Shown in pieces: positions 36,020-45,970 of a stretch of 64,000 bases of DNA. The number at the start of each line of letters is the position of its first letter. Position 1 is the first letter of the stretch. The position numbers and the translations under genes were made by a program. This DNA comes from CAZIVP01 sp964542915 (GTDB taxonomy: Bacteria > Calditrichota > Calditrichia > Calditrichales > Calditrichaceae). The DNA is taken from assembly GCA_964542915.1 (NCBI GenBank), contig CAZIVP010000003.1:310001-374000 (forward strand), written 5' to 3'. The notes beneath the pieces are model-generated. The model was given only the letters and a program-made list of their open reading frames with translations. It did no database searches and was not told the origin of the DNA.

Positions 36020-37384
36020 TCATTCCATATCCCAATAGGCCATTTCGGTCAGCAGCGCTTCGGCCCGTGCCCTGTCGCCCCGTTTGGCATACAACCCCGC
36101 CAGGCGCTTGCGGGCTGTTTCATTTTGCGGGTTTTCCCTGAGAAGGGCTTCGAACGCCTCAATCGCACGGTCGAATTTCTGCAGTTTAATCCAGACGTTA
36201 CCCAAGAGTTCCCGATGCGCTTGCGGACATCCATCCTGTTGGCAAAGATAGCGTAGCGCTTGTTCGGCGTCTATAAAGCGGCCGCTTTGTAAATACAGCG
36301 GTACAAGCCGCTCAAGGGCTTTGCTATAATAGGCGTCTTCCGAAATGGATTCGTACTGTCGGACGGCTTTGCGGACATCGCCACGGGTATAATACAATCC
36401 CGCTAAATGGAACCGGATATAATCGGAATCAATCATGACATCCTTAAACGGCGGATTGGAACGCTGTTTTAAGCGTTGGTTTTCCCTCTGCAAACGTTCG
36501 AGACTGGCAATGGCGTCGTCCGTCCGTCCTCTCTTCTCGGCGGTTTTATAAAGCACATAATTAGCGCCCATCTGTTCGCTGAATAACTGCAATGATTCAC
36601 AGGCAAAATCGTCGGCCTGTTCATACTGTCCCAGCATGAGGTGCGCCTCGGCCATGGTGTTCAAGAGCGAAGCTTGCATGGCTTTGCTAAATTGACCTTT
36701 GCGCTCGTACGCAGCCTGATAATGCTGCAGGGCCTTTTGCGGCCTTTGAGTCAGGCTGTAATGCTGGGCTAGCGTGAAATGCCCGTAACCATAATCCGGA
36801 TTTTCGCTTACCATCCGCAGAAGCAGCCGTTCATTGCGACTGTTTTTACGCTTCTGCGCCTCTTCTTCCAATCCGTAACCCAGATGTTCCAGCCAAATAT
36901 CGCTCGGACGCTCTTCTCCATGCAAACGCGATATGCTGTCCGCAATCTGCTCATGAATACGGCCATCAAAGCGAATGCCCTTCACATTGGTAAACAGGCG
37001 ATGTGCGCTTGAAATTTTGCGATAATTCCCGGAACGCATGTGGTTATTAATATTCACGATATACGCAACGGCCTTCGATTCTTGGCGTAAGGCGCGTTTC
37101 AAAGGCGTAACGGACGCCGACATGAGGCGTTCATCGGCGTCCAGCCATAGTATCCAGTCCCCGCTGGCGTATTGGATGGAAGCGTTACGGGCGGCTGCAA
37201 AATCATCGCTCCACGCGTGGTGGTAAATCTCCGCTCCGAAGGACCGGGCAATATCCGCCGTCCTGTCGCTCGAACCGGTGTCCACCACCACAATCTGATC
37301 GGCCACAGCTTGTATGCTATCCAAACAGCCTTTTATAAAACGTTCTTCGTTTTTTACAATCATACAAACCGATAGCGTGGCCAT
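36020..37384 (-). CDS. GT2 glycosyltransferase with C-terminal TPR repeats
   Basis: 454 residues. Residues 1-230 are a GT-A/GT2 domain: LSVCMIVKNEERFIKGCLDS at the start, VVVDTGSSDRTADIA (32-46), and ILWLDADERL (78-87) with the DxD-like metal-binding residues. The remainder is helical TPR repeats (for example YGYGHFTLAQHYSLTQRPQK and GNVWIKLQKFDRAIEAFEAL). TPR-coupled glycosyltransferases often modify proteins, the TPR arm holding the acceptor (family knowledge). It is last in the minus-strand cluster behind flgL, 76 bp after the 1381-aa protein, so flagellin or another flagellar protein is a plausible acceptor. GGAGG sits 8 nt before the ATG. Confidence 0.85.
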   Translation of the reverse strand: MATLSVCMIVKNEERFIKGCLDSIQAVADQIVVVDTGSSDRTADIARSFGAEIYHHAWSDDFAAARNASIQYASGDWILWLDADERLMSASVTPLKRALRQESKAVAYIVNINNHMRSGNYRKISSAHRLFTNVKGIRFDGRIHEQIADSISRLHGEERPSDIWLEHLGYGLEEEAQKRKNSRNERLLLRMVSENPDYGYGHFTLAQHYSLTQRPQKALQHYQAAYERKGQFSKAMQASLLNTMAEAHLMLGQYEQADDFACESLQLFSEQMGANYVLYKTAEKRGRTDDAIASLERLQRENQRLKQRSNPPFKDVMIDSDYIRFHLAGLYYTRGDVRKAVRQYESISEDAYYSKALERLVPLYLQSGRFIDAEQALRYLCQQDGCPQAHRELLGNVWIKLQKFDRAIEAFEALLRENPQNETARKRLAGLYAKRGDRARAEALLTEMAYWDME

Positions 37385-37460
37385 GGTTCTTTCCTCCGAT
37401 CCTGCCTTATTTCGAATTCCATGATAAAATCACCATTTGTGCTGATTGAAAACAGCAGGT

Positions 37461-40400
37461 CTAAGACTCCGATCCTTCCATACGTTCAATATAGCGCCGG
37501 GCCAGTGTATTTTCCGGATCCAGTCGTACAACCTTTTCGAAAAACGATCTGGATGCTTCCGGTTTACCCGCTTCCAGATGCAATTCGCCGATTTTCAAAA
37601 GCGTATCGATATCCTCGGGATGGTCGCGCAGGGTTTGCAGAATAATCTGAATACCGCTGTCATAATGACCCATTTGTATCAAGATTTCCGAAAGATTTCG
37701 CTTGGCGGACAGATGTTCCGGATTCAACTCCAAAACCCGCTCGTAGTACCGGAAGGCGTTATCCAGGTTCCCGCGTATCATGGCAATGGAGCCCAGATGT
37801 TCATAAGCGGCGATAAAAGTCGGTTCGAGCTCCAGTAAACGTTTAAAAAACATTTCAGCCCTGCCATGATCGGACTCCGAACGGTAACATAATCCCAGGC
37901 CGAAAATTGCTTCGACATGATCTTTATCCCGTTCCAGTGCCGCCCGGTAACAATGACGCGCCGCCTCTGTATCGTTTTTTGCCAGCGCCGCTCTGCCCTG
38001 CGATAATAGCGCCGGTAACGCGTCTTCCTTTTGCCCGATATTGTCGCATTCATGCGGCGCCTGCGATTGGTCGATGAGCGTTTGCAATTGCGTGGCCAAC
38101 GCGTTTTCGGGATCCACATCAAACACACGACGGCAATAGCTTCGCGCCTCAGCCCTTCGATCCGCTTCCAGGTTCAGCCGCGCCATATACAATAATGACG
38201 GAATATCATCGGGATATTTTTGAAGTATCGATTGAAAAAGACGGATGCCGCGTTCGTACTGGCCGCTTTCGATCCATAGATCGGCCAGATTGCGTTGTGT
38301 ATCGATATGCTGGGGATCGCATTTTAACGCCATTTTGTAATGTTTCAACGCGCGCTCCATTTCTCCCTGTTTGAACTGTACCACGCCTAACTGATTGTAA
38401 GCTTCGGCGTTGCGATCGTCGATACGCAAAATGCGTTGTAAGCATTGTCCGGCCTGTTCCGGCTCCTCGTTGGAAATATGGTAATAAGCCATGCCGAACA
38501 GCGCCCCCGTCGAGAGGGGGTGTTCGTTTAAAACCGTCTTGTAATAGTTCAAAGCGCCTTCGAGATCGCCGGTGTGATGGTGTTCCCAGGCGTTTTGTAA
38601 TAAACGCGCGTGCCGTTCGCTTAACGGATTTTTACGTTCGAGCAGTGCTTCGTAATCCACATCAGGCCATTTGGCCCGGAATTTTTTAGCGCGCTCCTGC
38701 AACGATTGCCGGTAATCGATGCGGTTGGCCTTAAAAGTCCGGCTGCCGTAATGGTGGATAAACGTACTCTCGTCCGCCATCAGAACGTAACCGGCGCGTC
38801 GCAGCCTCACGCACAGATCGTCGTCTTCGAAATTACCGCTGCCGAACGATTCGTCAAATCCGCCGATCTCCTCGAACACCGCCCTGCGCATCAACATGGC
38901 AAAACCGGCGAGACGCCTCCGCGGCGTATATTTATTCCGGTTCGCCTGCCGCACCTCTGCGGCAAAGGCCTCAAAGTCGTCATTCGCATAAGGAATGTTG
39001 GCGACCATTTGTAAACCGCTTATGCTATTGGTAATGGGGCCGACCATACCGATACGCCTATCCAGCTCCAAAACCCGCACCATGCCCGACAGCCAGCCGT
39101 ATGAAACCAGCACGTCGTTGTTGAGGAAGAGGAGATAATCGCCTTTTGCAATAGCCGCACCCTGGTTATTACCGGCGGCAAATCCGCGGTTTTCTTCGTT
39201 AAAGATGAAACGGACATCATCATGAGTTTCAGCGAGCGCCTTTAGATAGTCCCGGCTTCCATCCCTTGAATGATTGTCCACAAAGATTAATTCGTACGGA
39301 TAATCCGTAAACTGCCGGATGGATTTGACACAACGCCGGGTGTATTCCAGCGCATTCATCGTCAATATCACAATCGAAACGAGCGGGCGTTCGCTCGGGA
39401 ACGCTGCCTCCGATTTTATCGATTTCGGCGGATGGTATTTGCGGATGCGGTGGTTTCCGGCCAGGCGAATCGCGCCGTCTTCATCAATAATGGCGTCGAT
39501 GGCAATACGGCCGTTCCAGCGCCCGACCAGCCGTTGGACATTTTCCCGCACCTTGCTGAAGCGCTCGGGACCGCTTTGAGATTCGTAATGCACCAGAACG
39601 CTGCGCGGTTGATAGACCAGCTTCCCGCCGTTGCGGCCCAGTTTGAAGCACAAGTCCACATCTTCATAACCGTTCCAGAATCCCTCATCAAAGCGGCCCA
39701 CTTCGAAAAAAGCTTCCCGGCGGATAAGCAGCGATGCGGCGGTTAACGCCTGGTAAGAACGCAACTCGTTGGCTTCAGCGAAGTCTTCCGGATATTTGTA
39801 ATAAAGGTGCCACCCAACCAGAGGCATTTGACGTTTACGATTTTCTTCGATAATGACGCCGGCGTGCTGAATGGTATGATCGGGGAAAAGGAGTTTACTG
39901 CCCGCGGCGACGACGGCTTCATCCTCCTGCAACAGTTCGACCAGCGGCGCCAGCCATCCCGGTTTGGCTTCGGTATCGTTATTCAGAAAATGCAGATAGC
40001 GGCCTTCGGCCGCTTCAGCGCCGCGATTACAGGCCGCGGCGAATCCCATATTGCGTTCGTTGCGGATATATCGGAAATTGGCATAATAGGTTTGTAAGGT
40101 GCTTAAAAGTGTTTGCGTTTCGTCGGTCGAGGCGTTATCCACCACAATCACTTCAAAGTTACGGTAATGCGTATGGTTGTACAACGCCTTGATACAGCGA
40201 CGAGTTAAATACGCTTTGTTAAATACCGGGATAATAATCGATACATCGACCGGCGCTTTTTCCGTATCATTCTTAAAATAACGCTCCGGTCGCCCGGCCC
40301 TTAACGACCGCACGTGCAGAATGTGGGCATCCGACGCGTCGCCAATGCCCAGACGTTGCGTATCTTCCTGTAATTGCCTCCAGCCTCTGGCGGCCCGTTT

Positions 40401-41606
40401 CAAAAACGACGCCTGCTTTTGTACCTGTTCATCGTGCCTGCGAAATGCGCTCAGAGTTTCCGTCAAATAAACGCCATAACCCTTGCCCAGAAGATATACC
40501 CACATGTAAACGTCGCCGTTGGCAGGCGCTTCCCTGTCCGCATAGCTCATCACGTGCGGAATATTGTCTTTCAAATCGCTCTTTCGGAACATCACCGAAC
40601 TGGGCTCTCCGATGAAATTAATTTCACCCCGCATTAAGACATGGATCATGGAAGTTCCGTCTATAACGGAATCCTCTTCGACCGGCGGTTTGTTGAACGC
40701 TTCATCTCCGTAACGCCGGCCTTTTGCGTCGATGATTCTTCGGTGTGATGTAACAAGCGTCGCCTCGGGGTGTTCGTTCAGAACGTTTACCATCTTTTCC
40801 ACGCAGGCAGGATAGAGGCGATCGTCGTCGTTCAGAAATTTAATATATGAGCCGTTGGCATTATCAAAACATTTCAGGTAGTTGCGTCGTCCGCCGATAT
40901 TCTCCCGATTACGGATATAGCGAATGCAGTCATCTTCGGCGGCGTAGCGACTGCAAATACGCTCGATGAGCGTTCCGCCGCTGTCATCGCAGACTACGAT
41001 TTCAAGGTTCGTATACGTCTGTTCGACGGCGCTTTGTAACGCTTCTTCAAAATACGTTTCTTTATAGGCCGGAATGAGAATACTTACCAAAGGTTTATTT
41101 TGCCGTATTGAACGGTCCGGTTTGCTGAACCGGAAGGGCACGTGTTTACCGTTCAAATGAAGCAATTGCTGTAACACCGGATCGGCGGGTATACTTCGCT
41201 CATCCGGCTTCAGACCGCTGTGCCGTGCGATAAGCGCCACCGTTTCATACATTTGCGGAGCATCGCGCAATGGCGTTTCCCGCGGCGGCAACGCCGGGGT
41301 TTCGACTTCGTCAACCGAAGCCCGGTTTGCCGGTATGGTAAGGACAAAAGACGCGCCCGGTTTGAGCACCCGCCGGCACTCCCTCAGGAACAAGGCCGTT
41401 TCGGCGACGGTAAGGGATTCCAGAAATTGACTGCAAAACACGCCGTCCACCGACCCGTCCCGGAAAGGCAACCCATGGCGAAGATCTACAATTTGGTCCG
41501 CTTTATCCGATAGTGAAATGGAAATAACATTTTTTAAATCGCAACGATAGGAACTGGCGTTGATGTATCTGGGCTTCATGGCACTGTTTCCGTCTATTTC
41601 TTTCAT
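37461..41606 (-). CDS. Giant methyltransferase-like / triple GT2 / TPR protein
   Basis: 1381 residues. Residues about 25-95 look like the end of a SAM methyltransferase (DLRHGLPFRDGSVDGVFCSQ, ECRRVLKPGASFVLTIP) but lack the glycine-rich SAM loop. Three GT2 domains follow: about 172-395 (VSILIPAYKETYFEEA, FLNDDDRLYP), 453-700 (VSIIIPVFNKAYLTRR, FLNNDTEAKP, YEDVDLCFKLG) and 742-985 (VSIVILTMNALEYTRR, FLNNDVLVSY, FEDDDLCVRLRRAG). Each has a DxD-like site; the second and third also have the ED motif. Residues about 1005-1381 are ten or so TPRs. This could build a short glycan on a protein held by the TPR arm. It is in a co-directional cluster behind flgL. No membrane segment is seen, so it is cytoplasmic. 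Confidence 0.88.
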   Translation of the reverse strand: MKEIDGNSAMKPRYINASSYRCDLKNVISISLSDKADQIVDLRHGLPFRDGSVDGVFCSQFLESLTVAETALFLRECRRVLKPGASFVLTIPANRASVDEVETPALPPRETPLRDAPQMYETVALIARHSGLKPDERSIPADPVLQQLLHLNGKHVPFRFSKPDRSIRQNKPLVSILIPAYKETYFEEALQSAVEQTYTNLEIVVCDDSGGTLIERICSRYAAEDDCIRYIRNRENIGGRRNYLKCFDNANGSYIKFLNDDDRLYPACVEKMVNVLNEHPEATLVTSHRRIIDAKGRRYGDEAFNKPPVEEDSVIDGTSMIHVLMRGEINFIGEPSSVMFRKSDLKDNIPHVMSYADREAPANGDVYMWVYLLGKGYGVYLTETLSAFRRHDEQVQKQASFLKRAARGWRQLQEDTQRLGIGDASDAHILHVRSLRAGRPERYFKNDTEKAPVDVSIIIPVFNKAYLTRRCIKALYNHTHYRNFEVIVVDNASTDETQTLLSTLQTYYANFRYIRNERNMGFAAACNRGAEAAEGRYLHFLNNDTEAKPGWLAPLVELLQEDEAVVAAGSKLLFPDHTIQHAGVIIEENRKRQMPLVGWHLYYKYPEDFAEANELRSYQALTAASLLIRREAFFEVGRFDEGFWNGYEDVDLCFKLGRNGGKLVYQPRSVLVHYESQSGPERFSKVRENVQRLVGRWNGRIAIDAIIDEDGAIRLAGNHRIRKYHPPKSIKSEAAFPSERPLVSIVILTMNALEYTRRCVKSIRQFTDYPYELIFVDNHSRDGSRDYLKALAETHDDVRFIFNEENRGFAAGNNQGAAIAKGDYLLFLNNDVLVSYGWLSGMVRVLELDRRIGMVGPITNSISGLQMVANIPYANDDFEAFAAEVRQANRNKYTPRRRLAGFAMLMRRAVFEEIGGFDESFGSGNFEDDDLCVRLRRAGYVLMADESTFIHHYGSRTFKANRIDYRQSLQERAKKFRAKWPDVDYEALLERKNPLSERHARLLQNAWEHHHTGDLEGALNYYKTVLNEHPLSTGALFGMAYYHISNEEPEQAGQCLQRILRIDDRNAEAYNQLGVVQFKQGEMERALKHYKMALKCDPQHIDTQRNLADLWIESGQYERGIRLFQSILQKYPDDIPSLLYMARLNLEADRRAEARSYCRRVFDVDPENALATQLQTLIDQSQAPHECDNIGQKEDALPALLSQGRAALAKNDTEAARHCYRAALERDKDHVEAIFGLGLCYRSESDHGRAEMFFKRLLELEPTFIAAYEHLGSIAMIRGNLDNAFRYYERVLELNPEHLSAKRNLSEILIQMGHYDSGIQIILQTLRDHPEDIDTLLKIGELHLEAGKPEASRSFFEKVVRLDPENTLARRYIERMEGSES

Positions 41607-41636
41607 AAATGAATGCCTTTTGCTTAAACGGGCGTT

Positions 41637-42866
41637 TTATACCGCTACGCGTTCGGGCGCGCCGATGATACATCTTTGATTGATCGCATCGGCGTGGTCG
41701 ATCATGAAGCGAATCAAAGCGGTAATGGTCTCTATTTGTTGTCTATCGACCGCCATACCGGTCGGAAGCGTCAGCACACGATCCACAAGACGTTCGGTCT
41801 GTGGTAATAATAATCCGGCGTGCGGCTGAAAAGAGCGATAAGGCTCCATGCGGTGACAACCCGGGTAAAAATACCGCCGCGCAACCACATTTTCGGCATG
41901 GAGCAATTGCATGAGCGTATCCCGCGATAAGCGGGTGATACGTTCATCGACTTCAATGACGATATACTGGTAATTGGATTTTTCAAGCGGATCGTACGGT
42001 TGCAGACGCACACCCGCGACATCCGCCAGCATTTCTTTGTAGTAGTGGTAGTTATCACGATTGTGTGCAATAAACGTATCAATGTGCTCGAGCGAAGTTA
42101 ATCCCATGGCTGCGGAGATTTCGTTCATCTTACCGTTCGTGCCGATATAGATAACGTTATCCTTGCCTGAAAAACCGAAATTTCGCATTAACCGCATCTT
42201 TTCCGCCACCGCATCGTTATTGGTTGCTACGGCGCCGCCTTCAAAGGTGTTAAAAAATTTGGTGGCATGGAAGCTCAGCACTTCCAGATCGCCGAAGCGA
42301 CCAATCCGGGCGCCTTTATACGAGCAGCCGAAGGCATGGGCGGCGTCGAACATCAACTTCAATCCGTTGCGGCGTGCAATCGTTTCCAGGCTGTTGACGT
42401 CGCAGCTTCGACCCCAGAGATGGACGCCGATTATGCCCGTCGTCAGCGGCGTGATGAGCGGTTCGATGCCTCCGGGATCGATCAGCATGGTTTCGGGGTC
42501 CACATCACAAAAGACAGGTTTGATCTGTTGCCATTGCAGGGCGTGCGCTGTCGCTACAAACGTCATGGATGGTAAAATCACTTCACCGCTCAGGTCGAGC
42601 GCCCGTATCGCGATTTCAAGGGCAACGGTGCCGTTTACCATGGCGATTACGTGTTTTACATTTAGATATTCCGCAAGCTGTTGTTCCAACGCCCGAACCA
42701 GAGGCCCGTTATTGGTCACACGACCGCGATCCAGGACATCATTAATTCGATTTAACAGATTCCGGCGGTCGCCGATGTTGGGGCTGCCCACATGCAGTCT
42801 TTCATTGAATGCCGGCGCGCCGCCAAAATACGCGAGATCGTCTATTTGAAATTTTCGCGATGACAT
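41637..42866 (-). CDS. DegT/DnrJ/EryC1/StrS-family sugar aminotransferase
   Basis: 409 residues. PLP-dependent fold type I. Landmarks: VNGTVALEIAIRAL (77-90), LPSMTFVATAHAL (98-110), FDAAHAFG with the PLP-ring Asp174, and SFHATKFFNTFEGGAVATN with the Schiff-base Lys203. Members transaminate nucleotide-linked keto-sugars (amino-sugar synthesis) or related ketones. No matching dehydratase is nearby, so it may make the amino sugar from a substrate produced elsewhere. Its position between two transferase genes suggests it supplies the donor for the adjacent glycosyltransferases. Ends 30 bp before the 1381-aa gene. Confidence 0.9.
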   Translation of the reverse strand: MSSRKFQIDDLAYFGGAPAFNERLHVGSPNIGDRRNLLNRINDVLDRGRVTNNGPLVRALEQQLAEYLNVKHVIAMVNGTVALEIAIRALDLSGEVILPSMTFVATAHALQWQQIKPVFCDVDPETMLIDPGGIEPLITPLTTGIIGVHLWGRSCDVNSLETIARRNGLKLMFDAAHAFGCSYKGARIGRFGDLEVLSFHATKFFNTFEGGAVATNNDAVAEKMRLMRNFGFSGKDNVIYIGTNGKMNEISAAMGLTSLEHIDTFIAHNRDNYHYYKEMLADVAGVRLQPYDPLEKSNYQYIVIEVDERITRLSRDTLMQLLHAENVVARRYFYPGCHRMEPYRSFQPHAGLLLPQTERLVDRVLTLPTGMAVDRQQIETITALIRFMIDHADAINQRCIIGAPERVAV

Positions 42867-42883
42867 AACAATTCCATGTTTGG

Positions 42884-43927
42884 TTAAACTTCTTCCGCAA
42901 ACGAGGCTCGTTCGAGGCGGTAAACAGAACTTAAGGTTTGTTCCCGCCTGTGTTCGATGGTTTGTAAAACCTGCCGGCGCTTATCCCTCAGCGCCCGTTC
43001 CTGTTGCGGCAGAGCGTAATAGGCCGGTTTTTCGCGGAGTTCCAATGGACGTATATCCGCTTCGATGACGTTGAACGGGCGGTATTGATCCAGCTCACGG
43101 CGGTATCCCAAAAGGTCCATTTCGCGACCGCATAAGGCTTCAATATATTCGATTTCCTCCGGCAGAAGCTCTTCGCGGTATTTGTTGAAATTTTCCGTCA
43201 TCAGGGGATTGTTCAAATTCTTCCAATCGGGATTTCTGCGTGCATTCATGGTTGTCAACATGTCATTGCCGGATTCGAGCATGGCTTCTTCAAAGGCGAT
43301 GTTAAGAAAAGCACATACGGCTTCCATCGTCTCATAAGGTTCTGCCAGCAACTGTTCGTACTTAACCAGCATTATGCGTTGCGACTCCTGCATCCATTGT
43401 AACAGCTTCAGGCTTTCCTGTTGATCGTTATGCCAAACCTGAGCGGCCCGCCACACGCAGCCCCGTAAATTAGGGGAATGTTTCCACGAAAGGGCCATGT
43501 CCCTGGGATCGCGCACCAGATAGATAAAGCGCGCCTTTTCAAAGTACGCCAGCACGTAAGACAGATAGCGGTGTAAATGGTTTTCTTTTACAAACAGATG
43601 CTTTTTGCCCTGCATCCGGGCCTCTTCTTCATAGATCGTTCGGAATACGGTAATTAGCGTTCGCTCTTCCGCCTGTTCCTGAAGTTTTCCCGGCGTCCAT
43701 TGCGATCGCCACACACCCATTTTAGTGTTGAATAATTGCACGGCGTCTTCCAATAAATTCTGCCAGTTTCGATCATGACTCAAATCCCCGTATCGAAGCC
43801 GGTTATCGAGTAAGTGGCGAAGCAAGTGCACCGGGGAAGGGCCGCAATAACGGGAGTGATTGTTCATGATCCGCGTCATCAGATTGCTTCCGGAACGTTC
43901 GGAACTGATCAGAAAGGTATAATCCAT
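42884..43927 (-). CDS. Sulfotransferase-family protein
   Basis: 347 residues. The PAPS 5'-phosphosulfate loop SSERSGSNLMTRI is at 8-20, and the 3'-phosphate-binding segment YLVRDPRDMALSWKHS at 136-151. These define a PAPS-dependent sulfotransferase; acceptor unknown. The C-terminal 90 residues are helical and charged with no recognised domain. It lies 17 bp before DegT and 18 bp after the GNAT/sulfotransferase fusion, so it is part of a tight operon. An AGGAG ribosome-binding site precedes the ATG. Confidence 0.83.
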   Translation of the reverse strand: MDYTFLISSERSGSNLMTRIMNNHSRYCGPSPVHLLRHLLDNRLRYGDLSHDRNWQNLLEDAVQLFNTKMGVWRSQWTPGKLQEQAEERTLITVFRTIYEEEARMQGKKHLFVKENHLHRYLSYVLAYFEKARFIYLVRDPRDMALSWKHSPNLRGCVWRAAQVWHNDQQESLKLLQWMQESQRIMLVKYEQLLAEPYETMEAVCAFLNIAFEEAMLESGNDMLTTMNARRNPDWKNLNNPLMTENFNKYREELLPEEIEYIEALCGREMDLLGYRRELDQYRPFNVIEADIRPLELREKPAYYALPQQERALRDKRRQVLQTIEHRREQTLSSVYRLERASFAEEV

Positions 43928-43945
43928 CGCCGGAACTCCTGTTAT

Positions 43946-45970
43946 TTAAGGTTGTATTTCCTCGCCCGTGATATCGCGCCAGGCTTCTATTAACTGCCGC
44001 GCTTCTTCTTTGTCGCAGCGCTGTTGGTTTTTGGATTGAAAACAAGCCGGGCCCTGATATTCGGATTTGGCAGGCTCTCCCAGCGTCTTCATTTTATCCA
44101 TCAGCAAGCGCCACCATTGCCCCGGACGCCTGCAAAAAGATGCGTAGTCGATTTGAAGATAGCGTCGTTCATCAATAGCGCTTAGCGCTTCACGGATGGT
44201 GCGGTTTATGTAGTGTATTTGACCAGCTACCTGTCGCCGAACGGGTAAATCTTTGATTTGCGGATACTGGGGCGGTTTAAACGAATACCAGCGCGCGTAT
44301 TCGCCGTAATATGATTGGCGCGCCCGGAGCAAAGATTGCATATTATAGAACGGATGGCGCTCGATATGTATGAAGAATGTGTTTTCCAGACGCTCCGCAA
44401 CCAGCGGAATATGATTGTTGATGATCAATCCCTTTAATGCTAATGGCCGTTGCCATACGGCTTCCAGGGCCGCCAGTTCGCTGCGGAATGTATGCCAATC
44501 CACCTGATGCAGCGCTTCTTCGTTCAATTGATCGGCTTTGTCAAAGCGAAAAAAACGGCGCCAGAAATACCAGAATTCGTTCGGGGCCAGAAGGCCGTCG
44601 GTTTTACCCAGCTCGGACCGGAACATATCTTCGCTATTATCCGGAAGCGTTAGCATCTCATTGCGGAAGGTAAAGCGCCGGTCGCTCATCATCTGCTGGA
44701 TGCGTGCGCCGACGTAGGGAGCCTGATAGAAGCGTGCGACAAAATTACTCACGTAACCGAAATAGCCGCTGTACGCCAGCCACTGCAATAAAAGCGTGGT
44801 GCCGCTGCGTGGAGCTCCGACCACCAGTACCAGCGGCTTTTGTGGTTTGGAATAGGATTTTAAAATCCGGCTTTCCGGCTGCGCTAACAACCCGTTGATC
44901 TCCGCTAAAAGCTCTTCCAGAGCCTCGTTACGCCGATAGGCTTCACGGTCGGTATCATTGCTCGTGCCCTTCTGCCGGGCTCTTTGTAGCGTTTGATATT
45001 TCGCATCCGGTGCTCGGTATGCCGGGAAATAACGGCTTTCGGCCATGCCGGTTTGATCTTGCAATCGTTTATAAGCCTCGGGTTGCAGGATTTTTCCGCA
45101 AAGATACGCCGTGCGTGTGGTGTTGCTCCATCCTTTTTTAAACTGGGTCAATCCGTCTTTTGTGTCCCGTAAACCGGCGCCCCCGCCTAAATCCAGCCAG
45201 CGGAAACCAAGGTCATAAAAGTAATACAGCGCTTGCCACATCATCGCATAAGACACGCGATTCTTATATCCGGCGGGACTGTAAGCACTCAGATGGTGGT
45301 AAACGCGTTCGCCCATAACATACCAGATTTGCATACCGGCGGTCTCATTTTCCTCATACGCCCTGAATACAACCGCGCCCGGAATTTGCATTTGGGTTGC
45401 AAAGGCTTCATACGAAAACGCCGTTATTCCATTGATTTGGTGACGTTGCACCAGTTGTTGATAAAGATGATGCCACGTTGGTAAATATTGAAGGGCATTT
45501 TCAGGAATTTCAATGCGATACCGTCGCAGCGCGCGTCGGGCATAATAGCGATGATGGGAAGACACAAACGAATGCGGCTGCGATTCTAAATCCGCTATAT
45601 AATGTTCCTTAAAGGGCGTACAACGATCGCTGAATATTTCGGCCAGTCTCTTATAAGTCAGCGGAGTAAACGGATCGCTGACGAGTGTGAGAGAAATCAG
45701 GGATGTGGTTGCCAATCGCTCTAAATCATCGGCTAAGCCCTGCCAGTCCGGTGACGTAAAAAGCGGATAACATCCGCGTGCATCATCGTAATCCGTATGC
45801 GGAATGCCTTGCTTTAATAACCATGCCCCGCTTGATTTTAACGGCATCGGTTCGCCGAATACCCGGAGCGAAGCCGCATAATCCGGATGATTATAACCGC
45901 TTTGCCATTCCTTTTTTCCTTGCGATTCGTAAACCGTTTTATGTTTTAATCCGGAAGCAGTCTCAATCAT
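43946..45970 (-). CDS. GNAT-like (FemAB/BioF2-type) acyltransferase fused to sulfotransferase
   Basis: 674 residues with two domains. Residues about 1-330 resemble the GNAT/FemAB-like 'BioF2/CelD' acyltransferases: HHRYYARRALRRYRIEI (139-155), AVVFRAYEENETAGMQIWYV (199-218), YHHLSAYSPAGYKNRVSYAM (224-243) and WLDLGGGAGL (258-267). Residues about 378-674 are a sulfotransferase: VVGAPRSGTTLLLQWL (383-398) is the phosphosulfate loop and HIERHPFYNMQSLLRAR the 3'-phosphate segment. It could both acylate and sulfate the same glycan. It starts 104 bp after flgL on the same strand, with AAGGAT before the ATG and a possible 16-codon leader ORF upstream. I know no characterised protein with this pair. 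Confidence 0.8.
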   Translation of the reverse strand: MIETASGLKHKTVYESQGKKEWQSGYNHPDYAASLRVFGEPMPLKSSGAWLLKQGIPHTDYDDARGCYPLFTSPDWQGLADDLERLATTSLISLTLVSDPFTPLTYKRLAEIFSDRCTPFKEHYIADLESQPHSFVSSHHRYYARRALRRYRIEIPENALQYLPTWHHLYQQLVQRHQINGITAFSYEAFATQMQIPGAVVFRAYEENETAGMQIWYVMGERVYHHLSAYSPAGYKNRVSYAMMWQALYYFYDLGFRWLDLGGGAGLRDTKDGLTQFKKGWSNTTRTAYLCGKILQPEAYKRLQDQTGMAESRYFPAYRAPDAKYQTLQRARQKGTSNDTDREAYRRNEALEELLAEINGLLAQPESRILKSYSKPQKPLVLVVGAPRSGTTLLLQWLAYSGYFGYVSNFVARFYQAPYVGARIQQMMSDRRFTFRNEMLTLPDNSEDMFRSELGKTDGLLAPNEFWYFWRRFFRFDKADQLNEEALHQVDWHTFRSELAALEAVWQRPLALKGLIINNHIPLVAERLENTFFIHIERHPFYNMQSLLRARQSYYGEYARWYSFKPPQYPQIKDLPVRRQVAGQIHYINRTIREALSAIDERRYLQIDYASFCRRPGQWWRLLMDKMKTLGEPAKSEYQGPACFQSKNQQRCDKEEARQLIEAWRDITGEEIQP

